DNA from: Planctomonas sp. JC2975
GTDB taxonomy: Bacteria > Actinomycetota > Actinomycetes > Actinomycetales > Microbacteriaceae
NCBI RefSeq assembly: GCF_012985205.1
Contig: NZ_JABEKS010000001.1
Span: 1,612,001 to 1,676,000 of the forward strand
Length of the DNA: 64,000 bases
Reading direction: 5' to 3'
In this document: positions 24,887 to 35,500 of the stretch, one piece after another
Layout of the letters: each line of letters opens with the position of its first letter
Numbering within the stretch: the stretch's first letter is position 1
Program-made: the position numbers and the translations under genes
Notes under the pieces: generated by a model
What the model saw: only the letters and a program-made list of their open reading frames with translations
The model's database searches: none
Told to the model about the DNA's origin: nothing

Positions 24887-26887
24887 TCAGCGATCGGACG
24901 GATCGTCCCCGTTCTGGTCGTCGTCCGACTTCGACGACCGCGAGAAGCCCAGCGAGCCCAGCAGGCCGGACGAACCCGACGGCCTCGCCCAGCGTGACGA
25001 CTTGGCCGGACGGGACGACGGGGCCGAGTCCTCGGAATCCGTCGAATCGGAGGATTCCGACGGCTCGGGAACGGCGGGCGTCTCTGTGGATGCCGACGCA
25101 CCGAGACCCGGAGCCGACGACGCGCCGAGCCCCGACGTCGAGGCCGATGACGATGACGATGACGATGACGAACCGAGGCCTTGCGTCGCAGACGAGCCGA
25201 GCCAGCTGGCGCCGAAGTCGCCGAGCAGGCTGCCGGATCCGCCGGCAGTACTCGTGCCGACCTCACCGCTGATCTTGGCGGTCAGCGGGTTGAAATAGGA
25301 CGCGCGCTGCTGCGGGGTCTGGGCCCGGCCGGTGACACCAGGGCGCTGCTGCCACGGCAGAGGACCGCTGGAGTGCCGGTACTCGACGCCGATCGCGTCC
25401 AGCCGCAGCAGGTGCTGGTCGAGACGGAAGAGGAAGTCGTCGTAGTCGCGCTCGCCGTCGAACCAGAGCGCTTCGGCGAGCGCGGACAGCCGCGGGAACG
25501 CGAAGTAGTCGACGGTGCGCGGCGAGTCCATGTGCTCGGTCCAGATGTTGCCCTGACCGCCGAGCACGTGAACGGCCTCTTCGGGTGTGAGCTCCTGTGG
25601 CACGGGGTCGAAGCGGTAGACATCCGAGATGGTCAGCACGGTGCCGACGGGGATCGGCTCTTCCGTGCGGTCCGACTGCCGGTAGTCGAGGTAGACCTGG
25701 TCGTCGGGACAGGAGACCACGTCGTGTCCGGCCTTGGCCGCGGCCACCGCTCCTGCCATGCCCCGCCACGACGCCACCGTCGCGCCGGTGCCGAGTTTCT
25801 TCGTGCCGCCCTCGAGAATCTCGTCCCAGCCGAACAGGCGACGCCCGCGACGGGAGAGGTGGTCGTCGAGACGACCGATGAACCAGGCCTGGAGCTCGTC
25901 TTCGTTGTCGAGCCCCAACTCCTCCTTGCGCCGCTGCGTGCGCTCGTCGAGACGCCATCCGTTCTTCGGGCACTCGTCGCCGCCCACGCCGATGAACGGC
26001 GACGGGAAGATCTCCATCACCTCGTCGAGCACGTCGGTGAAGAAGTCGACGGTGGACTCCTCGAGGTTGATGACGTTGTCGTCGATGCCCCACCGTGTCC
26101 ACACGCCCAGCGATTCGCTCTCCTCGCGGGCGAGCCCCAGCTCCGGGTAGGCGGCGATGGCGGCCTGCGTGTGTCCGGGAGAGTCGATCTCCGGCACCAC
26201 GTTGATGGCGCGATCCGTTGCGTACCCGACGATCTCGCGCAGGTCGTCCTGGGTGTAGAAACCGCCGTGCGGGCGGGAGTCGCCGCGAGAGTAGGAGGCT
26301 GCGCCCAGCTGGCTCTCGCGCCGCCAGGATCCGACCTCCGTGAGCTTCGGATACTTCTTCACCTCGACGCGCCAGCCCTGGTCGTCCGTGAGGTGCAGGT
26401 GCAGCGTGTTCAGCCGGTGCATCGCCATCAGGTCGATGAACCTGAGCACGTCGTGCTTGGGCATGAAGTGCCGCGCGACGTCGAGCATCGCGCCCCGCCA
26501 GCGGAACCGCGGCGCATCCTGGATGCTCACCACCGGCACCGTCCATGCCACGCCGAGCACGCGCCCCCTGCGATAGATCTGCGGGGGCAGCAGTTGCACC
26601 AGGGACTGGCATCCGTAGAAGACGCCGGCGGGTCCGCCGCCCGAGATGCGGATGTCGACCGGTGTCACCTCGAGCGTGTAGCCCTCGGGCTCCAGCTCCG
26701 GGTTCCATTCCAGGACGATCGCGCCGTTCGGTCCCGTCTCGACGGGGAACCCCGTTGCCGGACGCAGCGCGTTCTGCAGCCACGACGTCGCGCCCGCCAG
26801 TTCCGCAGGTGCCGTGATTCGAGTGATGCGGGAGAGTTCGAAGGCACCCTCTCCTATGGTGAGGGCGCTCGGACGCGGAAGCAGCAT
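24887..26887 (-). CDS. GH20 beta-N-acetylhexosaminidase with Ser-rich C-terminal tail
   Basis: 666 residues. Residues 1-130 are the GH20 N-terminal domain; the barrel holds NTLHLHLTDDQGWRVEVKKY near 160, VPEIDSPGHTQAA near 231, and the catalytic pair D304-E305 in GVGGDECPKNGW. The sequence GNIWTEH near 447 is also typical. The enzyme removes terminal GlcNAc/GalNAc from chitin-type or glycan ends. There is no signal peptide, so it is likely cytoplasmic. Residues from about 540 to 666 are low-complexity Ser/Gly/Asp-rich, with nine serines at 573-581 encoded by a hexanucleotide repeat, ending in an acidic tail. I know no GH20 with such a tail. The ATG at 26887 has only a weak GGA ribosome site; a GTG is six bases upstream. 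Confidence 0.9.
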   Translation of the reverse strand: MLLPRPSALTIGEGAFELSRITRITAPAELAGATSWLQNALRPATGFPVETGPNGAIVLEWNPELEPEGYTLEVTPVDIRISGGGPAGVFYGCQSLVQLLPPQIYRRGRVLGVAWTVPVVSIQDAPRFRWRGAMLDVARHFMPKHDVLRFIDLMAMHRLNTLHLHLTDDQGWRVEVKKYPKLTEVGSWRRESQLGAASYSRGDSRPHGGFYTQDDLREIVGYATDRAINVVPEIDSPGHTQAAIAAYPELGLAREESESLGVWTRWGIDDNVINLEESTVDFFTDVLDEVMEIFPSPFIGVGGDECPKNGWRLDERTQRRKEELGLDNEDELQAWFIGRLDDHLSRRGRRLFGWDEILEGGTKKLGTGATVASWRGMAGAVAAAKAGHDVVSCPDDQVYLDYRQSDRTEEPIPVGTVLTISDVYRFDPVPQELTPEEAVHVLGGQGNIWTEHMDSPRTVDYFAFPRLSALAEALWFDGERDYDDFLFRLDQHLLRLDAIGVEYRHSSGPLPWQQRPGVTGRAQTPQQRASYFNPLTAKISGEVGTSTAGGSGSLLGDFGASWLGSSATQGLGSSSSSSSSSASTSGLGASSAPGLGASASTETPAVPEPSESSDSTDSEDSAPSSRPAKSSRWARPSGSSGLLGSLGFSRSSKSDDDQNGDDPSDR
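25145..25171. repeat. in-frame hexanucleotide microsatellite in GH20 tail
   Basis: Four tandem copies of CGATGA plus a partial copy (25145-25171). On the coding strand they read as Ser-Ser codons within the poly-serine run. Because the unit is six bases, gain or loss of copies would change tail length without a frameshift. Confidence 0.85.
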
Positions 26888-26971
26888 GGTCACTAGTTTT
26901 CCAGGTTTCTCATGGGGTCTGTGCCGTTCCTCAGGCTGACGGAGTCGGTGCCCGCACATAGTGTCGAAGGG

Positions 26972-27487
26972 ATGGAAGCCGCAGCCGTCTCGATCCGACC
27001 GTGGACGGTCGACGATTACCCCGTGCTGGTGCGCAACGACGTGCCGGAGATGAACACGTACCTCGGCGGTTCGGAGGGCGAGGAGAGGCTGCTGAGGCGG
27101 CACGCGCTCTACCTGCGTGAACAGGCGGAGGGGGTTGCGCATCCGTTCACCGTGCACGTGGCCGGCGAGCACGAGCCGGTCGGCACCGTCGCGTACTGGG
27201 ACACCGAGCACGACGGCGAGGCCGTCTACGAGTGCAGCTGGGCCATCGTTCCAGGGCAGCAGGGCAACGGGTACGCAGGAAAGGCCATCCGGCTCGCGCT
27301 GCTGCACGCAGCAGGACGACGGGATCGGCGCTTCGTCTACGCGTTCCCCCGCATCGACAACGGACCGTCGAATGGTCTTGCCTCCGCGGCCGGGTTCGAG
27401 TTGACCGGTGTCGAGGACTTCGAGTACCCGAAAGGCGTGCCGATCAAGGTCAACGCGTGGCGATTCGACCTGGCGACACTCGGCTAG
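26972..27487 (+). CDS. GNAT-family N-acetyltransferase
   Basis: 171 residues from the ATG at 26972; an in-frame start at 26912 has no ribosome site. The acetyl-CoA loop is IVPGQQGNGYAGKAIRLALL, after a beta strand AVYECSWAI, and the C-terminal FPRIDNGPSNGLASAAGFEL is the usual GNAT ending. TAGTGT (26959-26964) lies seven bases before the ATG, suggesting a leaderless mRNA. It is divergent from the GH20 gene and meets the aldolase gene tail to tail nine bases on. Acceptor unknown. Confidence 0.85.
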   Translation: MEAAAVSIRPWTVDDYPVLVRNDVPEMNTYLGGSEGEERLLRRHALYLREQAEGVAHPFTVHVAGEHEPVGTVAYWDTEHDGEAVYECSWAIVPGQQGNGYAGKAIRLALLHAAGRRDRRFVYAFPRIDNGPSNGLASAAGFELTGVEDFEYPKGVPIKVNAWRFDLATLG

Positions 27488-27496
27488 CCCTCGCCG

Positions 27497-28114
27497 TCAG
27501 AGCGCCGCGGCGAACTCGCCTGCTCGCCGTCGGATGTCGTCCCAATCCGAAGCCGCCAGCGACTCCGCAGGCACCACCGAGGATCCCGCGGTGACCGCAT
27601 ACGAGCCCGCGTTGAGGAACGAACGCGCGTTCTCGGCCACGATGCCTCCTGATGCGATGAGTCGCGCCATCGGCATCGGCCCGAGCAGGTGCCGGAAATG
27701 ATCGGGCCCCGCGGTCTGAGCCGGGAACACCTTCACGGCCCACACGCCGAGTGCCAGGGCCTGCATGATCTCGCTCGGCGTGAACGCGCCCATCATGAGT
27801 GGCACGGATGCCTCTGCCGCGATCTCCGCGATCTGCGGGCTGAGGCCTGGCGTCGCGATGAAGTGCGCGCCCGCGTCCAGCGCGCTGCGCGCCTGCGCCG
27901 GCGTGAGCACGCTGCCCGCACCGACGAGCGCACCTGTTTCGCGCGACGTTGCGCGGGCGATGTGCGTCTCGACGTCGGGCGTCGTGAACGTGAACTCGAT
28001 CGCGTGGATGCCGCCCTCGACGAGCGTGTCGGCGAGAGCCGCGGCATCCGGGATCACGCTGGCGCGGATGAGCGCCATCGCCCGATCGCCGCCGATGATG
28101 TCGATCTCCGCCAT
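27497..28114 (-). CDS. 2-keto-3-deoxy-6-phosphogluconate aldolase family protein
   Basis: 205 residues, typical Eda length. The Schiff-base lysine is K128 in GVWAVKVFPA, the phosphate loop is ARLIASGGIVAENARSFLNA, and VGAGSVLT and FIATPGL match the family. In the N-terminal motif E40 is present in AIEFTFTTPD, but the arginine usual in KDPG aldolases (LRT) is Thr. So the substrate may be a different 2-keto-3-deoxy acid phosphate. An AGGGAG site precedes the ATG at 28114. No partner kinase or dehydratase is next to it. Confidence 0.8.
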   Translation of the reverse strand: MAEIDIIGGDRAMALIRASVIPDAAALADTLVEGGIHAIEFTFTTPDVETHIARATSRETGALVGAGSVLTPAQARSALDAGAHFIATPGLSPQIAEIAAEASVPLMMGAFTPSEIMQALALGVWAVKVFPAQTAGPDHFRHLLGPMPMARLIASGGIVAENARSFLNAGSYAVTAGSSVVPAESLAASDWDDIRRRAGEFAAAL

Positions 28115-28234
28115 GTCGTCTCCCTCTTGGAACGTCGCCACTGAACTTCGCCACTGCAACGTCGCTGCTGAAACGGTAGTCCGGACGGGCGGCAGGGTCG
28201 ACCTCGCATCGCTCCGGCGTTCCGTTCGCGTCGA

Positions 28235-30220
28235 TCAGGACGCCAGCACCGCCCTTGCCGCACCGATCTCGTCGCTCACCGGCTCCAGCAGCGGGTCCTC
28301 CGAGAGCGCGAGCATGCCGGGCGCCCTGCCCTCCCGGATCGCCGACGACAGGTCTGCGAGTGCAGCACCGAGTCCGGCGACGGCATCCGGATCGGCAACG
28401 GTGCGGGTCTGGGCTGCGCGGATGGCCGTCGAGGTGATGGCATCCGTCACCCGCTCCAGAGCGACGATCTCCGGCCACCAGGACGCAGCTGCCGTGCTGA
28501 TCGGAGGGGGTTCCGCCAAGGTCTGCTGCACGAGCGTGCGCAGGTCGGACAGGCGACGATAGGTGGCGCGGCGGGCTGCGGAACGGTCCCGGGCATCCGG
28601 CTTCCGGGCCGCCGAGTCGTCGGCACCGCGCGGCGCGAGCGCGACGCCGAGGTACCAACCGACGTCGGCCGCGACCTCCGCGACCCGGCCGCCGAGATGT
28701 CTGGCCGACCGCCAGGTCGACGGCCACGGCAGATAGCCGAAGAGAATGACGATCGCGCTGCCGATGAGCGTGTCAGTGACCCGGCTCACGATGAGCCCCG
28801 TGTCGTCTCCGTGCGCGAGCTCCAGCAGGATGACGATCACCGGCGTGATGAAGATGGAGAAGAGGCCGTAGTTGCGGCGGATCGCGACGGGCATCCCACC
28901 GGCGAGAAGGGCGAGCGCAAGCACCTGCGGCCATCCGAGAGGGACGAACACGACGACGGCCGCGCCGATCAGCACGCCGACCACCGTGCCGACGCCGCGC
29001 TGCACGGCGCGCGCGAACACGGATCCGAAGTCCGGCTTCATGACGACGGCCACGGTGAGCGTGATCCAGTAGGGGCGCTCCAGCGGCAGAAGCACGCTGA
29101 TCGCCTCCGCGACGGCGACGCACACCACCAGTCGCAGCACGGCGAACCAGGTCTCGCTGCCGCTCGTGAGGTGGTCGAGAGCCGTGCGCAGGCGATCGCG
29201 AGGACTCACGCGCGGCAGGCCGATGGTATCCGGCCGCTGGATCGCGACGGTCGTGGTGACGGGATCGTCGCCGGAGAGCAGCGAGCCAACGAGACGCAGC
29301 GATGACGCCAGCGCCGCCCTGCCAGGAGTGGTGCGGTCGGGCGGCGGCAGGACGGGTGGCGGGGCGGAGGGGTCCTCGATCGAACGCGCGATGGCGCGCA
29401 GTGCGTTCGGAACCGTCGGTGGCACGCGCTCGCCCTCGGTGACGACGGCCGTCACGGCCTCGACGACCGGCGTCGCGGCGTTCAACAGCGTCACGAGCGA
29501 GCGCCAGCGCGGATCCCGTCCGGCAAGGGTGGTGCGCGCGGAGACCATGAGGTCGAAAGCCTGGTTGAGCGCCGTCGTCACATCCCGACGGGCCGCGTCC
29601 GCCTCGGCGGAGCCTGCCGCGTCGAGCTGCGCCGCCACAGCCGAGTAGACGGATGCCACAGCCGCCCGCTCCGGAACCCGCGGGCGGCGATCCACGAGGA
29701 TGGCGATGCCGGTCAGAGCCAGCCGCCACGCCGCCCCGCAGAGCAGCACGAGCGGCGCCAGCCAGAGCGGACGCAGGCCGAAGTCGATGCCGCTGCCGAC
29801 AATGGCGTAGACCAGGAACTGCAGCGCCGCCTGGGACGCATTGGCACTGATCACGCCGGCGATCCCGGAGACCAGCGCCGCCAGCACCACGACGGCAACG
29901 GTGGCGACGTCGTTGCCGAGGGCCAGGGATCCCGCTGTCAGACCGATAGCGGCGAAGACCGCCGTGACGACGATGCGGCGAACCCGATCGACCGCAGGAC
30001 CGCCGCGGTCCGAGATCGACGCGATGAGCGCCCCCATCGAGGTCAGCACGCCGAGGCCGAGGATGGCCGGGTCGCCCTGCATCACCGCAAGGGAGATTCC
30101 GACCGGAACAGCCACGGCGACGGCGGTGATGGCGGCGAGATCCCACGGGATGGCCGCTTTCCGGCCCCTGACGAGTTCACGGACCCAGGAGCTGGAGGGC
30201 GCTCCCGGGGGTGTCGACAT
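28235..30220 (-). CDS. FUSC-family inner membrane protein (YccC/aromatic-acid efflux-like)
   Basis: 661 residues with two groups of membrane spans (about 30-190 and 380-510) separated and followed by soluble helical regions, the FUSC/ArAE layout. The second block begins with the conserved LERPYWITLTVAVVMKPDFG and continues RGVGTVVGVLIGAAVVVFVP, characteristic of FUSC. Relatives export aromatic acids or have unknown roles. The ATG at 30220 lies seven bases after TACCGT (30233-30228 on the minus strand), suggesting a leaderless transcript. It is divergent from the P-loop kinase gene. Confidence 0.85.
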   Translation of the reverse strand: MSTPPGAPSSSWVRELVRGRKAAIPWDLAAITAVAVAVPVGISLAVMQGDPAILGLGVLTSMGALIASISDRGGPAVDRVRRIVVTAVFAAIGLTAGSLALGNDVATVAVVVLAALVSGIAGVISANASQAALQFLVYAIVGSGIDFGLRPLWLAPLVLLCGAAWRLALTGIAILVDRRPRVPERAAVASVYSAVAAQLDAAGSAEADAARRDVTTALNQAFDLMVSARTTLAGRDPRWRSLVTLLNAATPVVEAVTAVVTEGERVPPTVPNALRAIARSIEDPSAPPPVLPPPDRTTPGRAALASSLRLVGSLLSGDDPVTTTVAIQRPDTIGLPRVSPRDRLRTALDHLTSGSETWFAVLRLVVCVAVAEAISVLLPLERPYWITLTVAVVMKPDFGSVFARAVQRGVGTVVGVLIGAAVVVFVPLGWPQVLALALLAGGMPVAIRRNYGLFSIFITPVIVILLELAHGDDTGLIVSRVTDTLIGSAIVILFGYLPWPSTWRSARHLGGRVAEVAADVGWYLGVALAPRGADDSAARKPDARDRSAARRATYRRLSDLRTLVQQTLAEPPPISTAAASWWPEIVALERVTDAITSTAIRAAQTRTVADPDAVAGLGAALADLSSAIREGRAPGMLALSEDPLLEPVSDEIGAARAVLAS

Positions 30221-30328
30221 GAGTCACACGGTACCCGCGCCCGACACGAGGCGGCGGATGGCGACGGACCGAGCGGAGAATTCCGAACGAGTCGCCGTCT
30301 CGTCGCGAGGCCGGATTACTGTCGCAGG

Positions 30329-30880
30329 ATGCGGATCGTCGTTTCTGGAACTCATGCGAGCGGAAAGAGCACCCTGATCTCCGACTTCGCGCTCCGCCAT
30401 CCGGACTTCGCCGTGCTGCCTGACCCGTTCGATCTCATCGATGAGACCTGGGACGGCCCGGGTCCGGCGATGTTCGCGGCGCAGCTTCGCGTGGCGGCGG
30501 ATCGGCTCCGTTCCGACGAGTTCGAGGGGAACCTCATCGCGGAGCGTGGCCCGCTCGACTTCCTCGCGTATCTCCTGGCTCTCGAGGAGTTGACGGGATC
30601 CTCCGCCTCGTCGGATCGGCTCGAGCAGTGGACGTCGGTCACCAGAGAGGCGCTCAGCACCGTCGACCTGCTCGTGGTACTTCCGCTGACGACCTCCGAC
30701 CCGATCGCGGTCGATCCTGAAGAGGGTCTGGAACTGCGCGACGCCATGAACGACATGCTGCTCGAGCTGATCGACGACCCCGATCTGATCGGCGGCCGGC
30801 CGCGAGTAGTCGAGATCGTCGGCGGCCGGAGCGAGCGTCTGTCGATGCTGGAGGCAGCCGTGGCAGAGGCGACGGACTGA
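30329..30880 (+). CDS. small P-loop ATPase/kinase
   Basis: 183 residues starting RIVVSGTHASGKSTLISDFA, a Walker A motif (GTHASGKST) followed by a helix. IAERGPLDFLAYLLALEELT around residue 70-90 resembles the DRGxxD-type segment of nucleoside or nicotinamide-riboside kinases, and LLVVLPLTTS is a Walker-B-like strand. It is probably a small-molecule kinase (AAA_28/NadR-like P-loop fold); the substrate is unknown. TACTGT (30317-30322) lies six bases before the ATG, so it may be leaderless. Confidence 0.72.
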   Translation: MRIVVSGTHASGKSTLISDFALRHPDFAVLPDPFDLIDETWDGPGPAMFAAQLRVAADRLRSDEFEGNLIAERGPLDFLAYLLALEELTGSSASSDRLEQWTSVTREALSTVDLLVVLPLTTSDPIAVDPEEGLELRDAMNDMLLELIDDPDLIGGRPRVVEIVGGRSERLSMLEAAVAEATD

Positions 30881-30999
30881 CCGCGTCACGACAACGCCCG
30901 GCCACTCACCCCCTGGATCGACCTACCCGGTCGCCTTGACCCGGTGCGCCGTCGCGCATCCGTACCGACATTCGCCGGTGTCGGCTCCGCACCCGCGGC

Positions 31000-32502
31000 T
31001 CACGCCAGCACCCGCTCCGCCACCAGCAGCCTGCGCTCCGCATCCAGGTCCGCCGCCACGTCCATCGGACGCGTGAGGGCAGCGGCCATCGCCGCCCCCC
31101 GCTTCCCGGCCCAGCCGGCGAGCCGCCGTGAAGGGCGCTCGACGAGCAGGTACATCCCGATCGCCAACGCGAAGCTGGTCAACAGGGCGAATGCGGCGCC
31201 GATCCACCACCGGGAGCCGGTGAAGTCGAGGCCGAAGAGCACGACGATCGGCGAGTGCACCAGGTAGAGGCTGAAGCTGATCGCGCCCAGAGCTGCGAAA
31301 GGTCGCGCCGCGAAGATGCGGCCGGCGGCCGGCCAGAACGCCACGGCGGCGACCAGCAGAAGCGCCCCCGGCACGCGCATGGCCATCGTCAGGTCGTAGC
31401 CCTCCCCATGGACGACGGGCCGAAGCAGCCACGAGCAGATCGACAGCAACGGACCCGAGACGAGGATCGCGACGAACACCGGCGTGGCCGCCCGATGGTC
31501 GCGGCTGCGCTCGACGAACGCACGAATCCGGTCGCCGTTCGCTCCCAGCAGCGATCCGAGCGCGAAGGCCGGCAGATACTGGGCCGCCTCGATGTGGGCG
31601 AGATATCCGTAGACGCTGATGCCGGTGAGGAGCGCACCGGAGGCCAGCGGCATCCGGCGGCTCCACAGCGCCAGCAGCACGACGAGCGGCAGCAGCAGCG
31701 AGAACCACATCTCCCAGGTGAGCGACCAGAGAGGTGGATTGACGGACGGATGACTGGGGTCGACGATCAGCAACGACTCCGTCCAGAGGTTGTGGGCGCT
31801 GGTGTCGGGATGTGCCTGCCTCGCCAGCCATGATCCGTCGCCTGCCCCTGACCGATGCGGGAACACGGTGATCACGACGCAGGCGAGCGCCATGGACGCG
31901 ACCACGGGGATGCCGAGTCGGAGGATGCGCCGCGGGTAGTACCCCCACCAGTCGTAGCCGCTGCTCGCGTTCGGCGCCCCGGGATCCTCACGCGGTTGCG
32001 AACCCTTCGAGGCTGCGGTCGCCCCTGCCGCCGGCCGCGGCCGAGAACGAAGCTTCAGGGGCGGAAGTGCGAGAACGAACCCGCTGAGCACGAAGAACAC
32101 GAGCACGAACTCCGGACCGGCGACGAACACCTTCAACGGCGTCGCCACCAGCCACCAGGCGAGCGAGAAGGGCACGAGGTTTGCGGGACTGTCGTATCCG
32201 TTCGACACCGACGGGATGGTCATCGACAGGTGGTGGAGCAGAACGATCGCCGCCGCAACACCCCGGAGACCGTCCAGGGACCGCAGCCTGACGTTGTGGT
32301 CGGCCACGGGCGGCCGATGCCCCGCATCGGTGCCAGTACGCGACGTCTCCGCTGCCGCGCTCGTTGCGCCATCGCGGGACCCGGAACGCGACTCGCCCGG
32401 GCTGCCGCCGCACGACTCCACGGGCCCTTCTGCAGGGTGTCGGACGGGTGTCCGAGCATGTTCGCGGGACGGCGCGGCCGATGATTTCGTTGCCGATCTC
32501 AT
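31000..32502 (-). CDS. acyltransferase 3 family membrane protein (OafA/YrhL type)
   Basis: 500 residues. After a charged, probably unstructured N-terminus of about 70 residues comes the family opening VRLRSLDGLRGVAAAIVLLH, with HH for catalysis. About ten membrane spans follow, with the conserved VNPPLWSLTWEMWFSLLLPL near 250 and FSLYLVHSPIVVLF near 410. These enzymes O-acylate surface polysaccharides, peptidoglycan or lipids. I use the ATG at 32502; TAGCGT lies seven bases before it on the minus strand, hinting at leaderless expression. It stands between the kinase gene and the mannosidase operon, which runs in the same direction. Confidence 0.87.
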   Translation of the reverse strand: MRSATKSSAAPSREHARTPVRHPAEGPVESCGGSPGESRSGSRDGATSAAAETSRTGTDAGHRPPVADHNVRLRSLDGLRGVAAAIVLLHHLSMTIPSVSNGYDSPANLVPFSLAWWLVATPLKVFVAGPEFVLVFFVLSGFVLALPPLKLRSRPRPAAGATAASKGSQPREDPGAPNASSGYDWWGYYPRRILRLGIPVVASMALACVVITVFPHRSGAGDGSWLARQAHPDTSAHNLWTESLLIVDPSHPSVNPPLWSLTWEMWFSLLLPLVVLLALWSRRMPLASGALLTGISVYGYLAHIEAAQYLPAFALGSLLGANGDRIRAFVERSRDHRAATPVFVAILVSGPLLSICSWLLRPVVHGEGYDLTMAMRVPGALLLVAAVAFWPAAGRIFAARPFAALGAISFSLYLVHSPIVVLFGLDFTGSRWWIGAAFALLTSFALAIGMYLLVERPSRRLAGWAGKRGAAMAAALTRPMDVAADLDAERRLLVAERVLA

Positions 32503-32562
32503 CAAACCGACGCTATCCAGCCAACCTCCGTGTCCCCCGAACGCGGGCCATGCCCGCGTTCG

Positions 32563-35500
32563 TCAGCCCCTCCGCACCCGCAGCGTCACCACCTGGAACG
32601 GACGCAGCGCCAACCCGTTCGTCGCTGACTCGAACCCGTCCGGCGCGGCGAGTTCGTCCTCCAGCAGATCCGTCTGGACGACGGATGCCACGGAGAAGCC
32701 GAAGTGCACGGTCGCCGTCGTGCGGCGCCCCAGCGCCTCGTACACACGGACGATGACGTCGCCCGAGCGGTCCTCAGCAAGCTTCACGGCCTCGACGAGC
32801 ACGCCGTCGCCCTCGATCGACACGAGCGGTTCGATGGGGGCAGCGGCCGTGCGCAGCGGGAGGTTCAGCGCATAGCCGGCAGCGATGGCATCCGCGATCT
32901 CCGCCCCGACCGTGAGTGAGGAGCGCACGACGTGCTCGCCCTGATCGGCTTCCGGATCCGGGAAGAGCGGCGCACGGAGCAGCGACTGCCGGACGAGGGT
33001 CAAGGTGCCGCCACCGCGACGCGTCCTCCGCGAGACGTCGTGCCCGTACATGGAGTCGTTGGCGACGGCCACCCCAAAGCCCGGCTCCCCCACGTGCACC
33101 CAGCGGTGCGCGGACGTCTCGAACCGGGCGGCGTCCCACGACGTGTTCTCGTGCGTCGGTCGGTGCACGTGTCCGAACTGCACTTCGCTCGCGGCACGGT
33201 CGGCCCGGACGTCGAGCGGGAACGCGAACTTCAGCATCGACTGGCGCTCGTGCCAGTCGACACTGGTGGTGATTTCGAGCGTTGCAGTGTCGGGCGCGAG
33301 CGCGAACTCCTGGTCGATGCCCGACGCGCCGAAGCGACGTGAGACCCGCACCGCGGCACGCGCCTCGTCGGCCTCGAGCGTCACATCGCCATCGAGGTCG
33401 TGCCCGTGCCTGCGGTAGAACTCGTCGACGTCCCACGCGTCCCACTTGGTCGGGGTGTCGCGGAAGAGCTGCAAGCCGGCCGACTCGCCCGGCGCGATCG
33501 CGTCGCGTCCGCTGCGCACGTCGACAGCCGAGACCACGCGTCCGCGTGCGTCGAGGACGAAGCGGGCCCGAGCGTTCTCCAGCACCACGGTGTCGCCGTC
33601 GCGGTGCACGGATGTCTGCGGTGCAGGATCCGGCGACCCTGCACCCAGCGCGGACACGCCGCGAACGGCGACCGGTGCGGCATTGACGAGGATCCCCGCC
33701 TCGGACGCCCCGCTGGGCGCGAGCGCCGTCAGCGCCTCGTCCACCAGTTCGCCGACGTGCTCTGCCACGACGGCGTAGTTGCGCTCCGCCTCGCGGTGCA
33801 CCCACGCGATCGACGACCCGGGCAGGATGTCGTGGAACTGCTGCAGCAGCACCGTGCTCCACGCCGCGGCGAGCGCGTCGTACGGGTACTCGGCACCCGT
33901 GCGCACGGCCGCCGTCGCCGCCCACAGCTCTGCCTCGCGCAGCAGGTGCTCGCTTCGCCGGTTGCCCTGCTTCGTGCGCGCCTGCGACGTGTAGGTGCCG
34001 CGGTGCAGCTCCAAGTACAGCTCCCCCGACCAGACAGGCGGATGCTCGTACTCGGCTTTCGCCCGCGCGAAGAACGATTCCGGCGTGCCGAGTTCCACGG
34101 TCGGCGACCCGTCGAGCGAACGCGCCCTGCGTCCAGCCGCGATCATCTCGCGCGTCGGTCCGCCACCGCCGTCGCCGTGACCGAAGAGCGCCAGCGACGA
34201 GTTCGCCGCGCCCTTCTCGGCGTACTGCCGGTCGGACAGCGCCAGCTCGCCTTGCGACAGGTCGGAGTTGTACGTGTCCATCGGCGGGAAGTGCGTGAAC
34301 ATGCGCGTGCCGTCGATGCCCTCCCACAGGAAGGTGTGGTGCGGGAACCGGTCGGTGTCGTTCCACGAGATCTTCTGCGTGAGGAACTGTGCGATGCCGG
34401 CACCCGCCAGGAGCTGCGGCAGGGCTCCGGTGTATCCGAAGGAGTCGGGCAGCCATCCGGTGGTGGCGCGGATGCCGAACTCGCGCTGGAAGAATCCCTG
34501 ACCGGCCACGAACTGCCGCACCATCGCCTCGCCGCCCACCATGTTGGTGTCGGACTCCACCCACATGCCGCCGACGGGCACGAACCTCCCCTCGGCGACG
34601 CGCACGCGGATGCGTTCGAACAGCTCCGGATAGAACTCCTTCACCCACGCGTACTGCTGGGCGGACGAGCAGGCGAACACGAAGTCCGGATCCCGGTCCA
34701 TGAGTGCCAGCACGTTCGAGAAGGTGCGCGCGCACTTGCGGATCGTCTCCCGCGTCGGCCACAGCCACGCCGAGTCGATATGGGCGTGTCCGACCGCCGT
34801 GATGTGGTGCGCACTGGCGGCGGCCTCGACGGCGAGCACGCCTGCGAGCGCCTCGCGGCCGGTGGCGGCGCTTCCTGCGACGTCGTGCGGATCCATCTCG
34901 TCGCACATCCGCTCCAGGGCGCGCAGGATCTGCGCACCGCGGTTGGACGCCGCGGGCAGCTGGGCATGCAGCCCGAGGAGCGTGATGATGTCGCGCTCCA
35001 ACTCCCATACGGTGACGTCGCGGAGTCCGAGGTCGATTCCGCGCAGAACATAAAGGGGAGCGGATCCCGCCGTCGCCTTGTCGCCCAACGGCGTCGGCTG
35101 CCAGTCCCAGGGGAATCCGACGTCGGGGTTCGAGGCGGCCTCGAGGTAGATGTCCACTTCGGAACCCGACGTGAAGGCATCGACGGGAACGGCCGTGTTG
35201 AACGGCTCTACCGCCTTCACGACCACTCCGTCAGGCGTGTAGATGAGTCCCTCTGCCTGGAAGCCCGGCTGCGCATTGGTGAACCCGAGGTCGACGACCA
35301 GCTCGGCCGCGAGCGCGGCCCCTTCGTCGTCACCTTCCGGCTCAGCGGATGCCGCATGCCAGGCATCCGGAACGGTTCCCGTCACGCGGAACCATGTGGT
35401 GCCCCACGGCTTCCCCCACAGTGCGCCGGGCGCAATGGGCACGAACGGATGCTCGACGGCCTCCGCGAACGGGACCGGCTCATCCGGCGCCTCCCATGCG

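Noticed and set aside
25145-25171. Hexanucleotide repeat as a CRISPR or phase-switch element
   Set aside because: Unit is six bases, in frame, with no spacers; it changes serine count only and cannot switch the frame.
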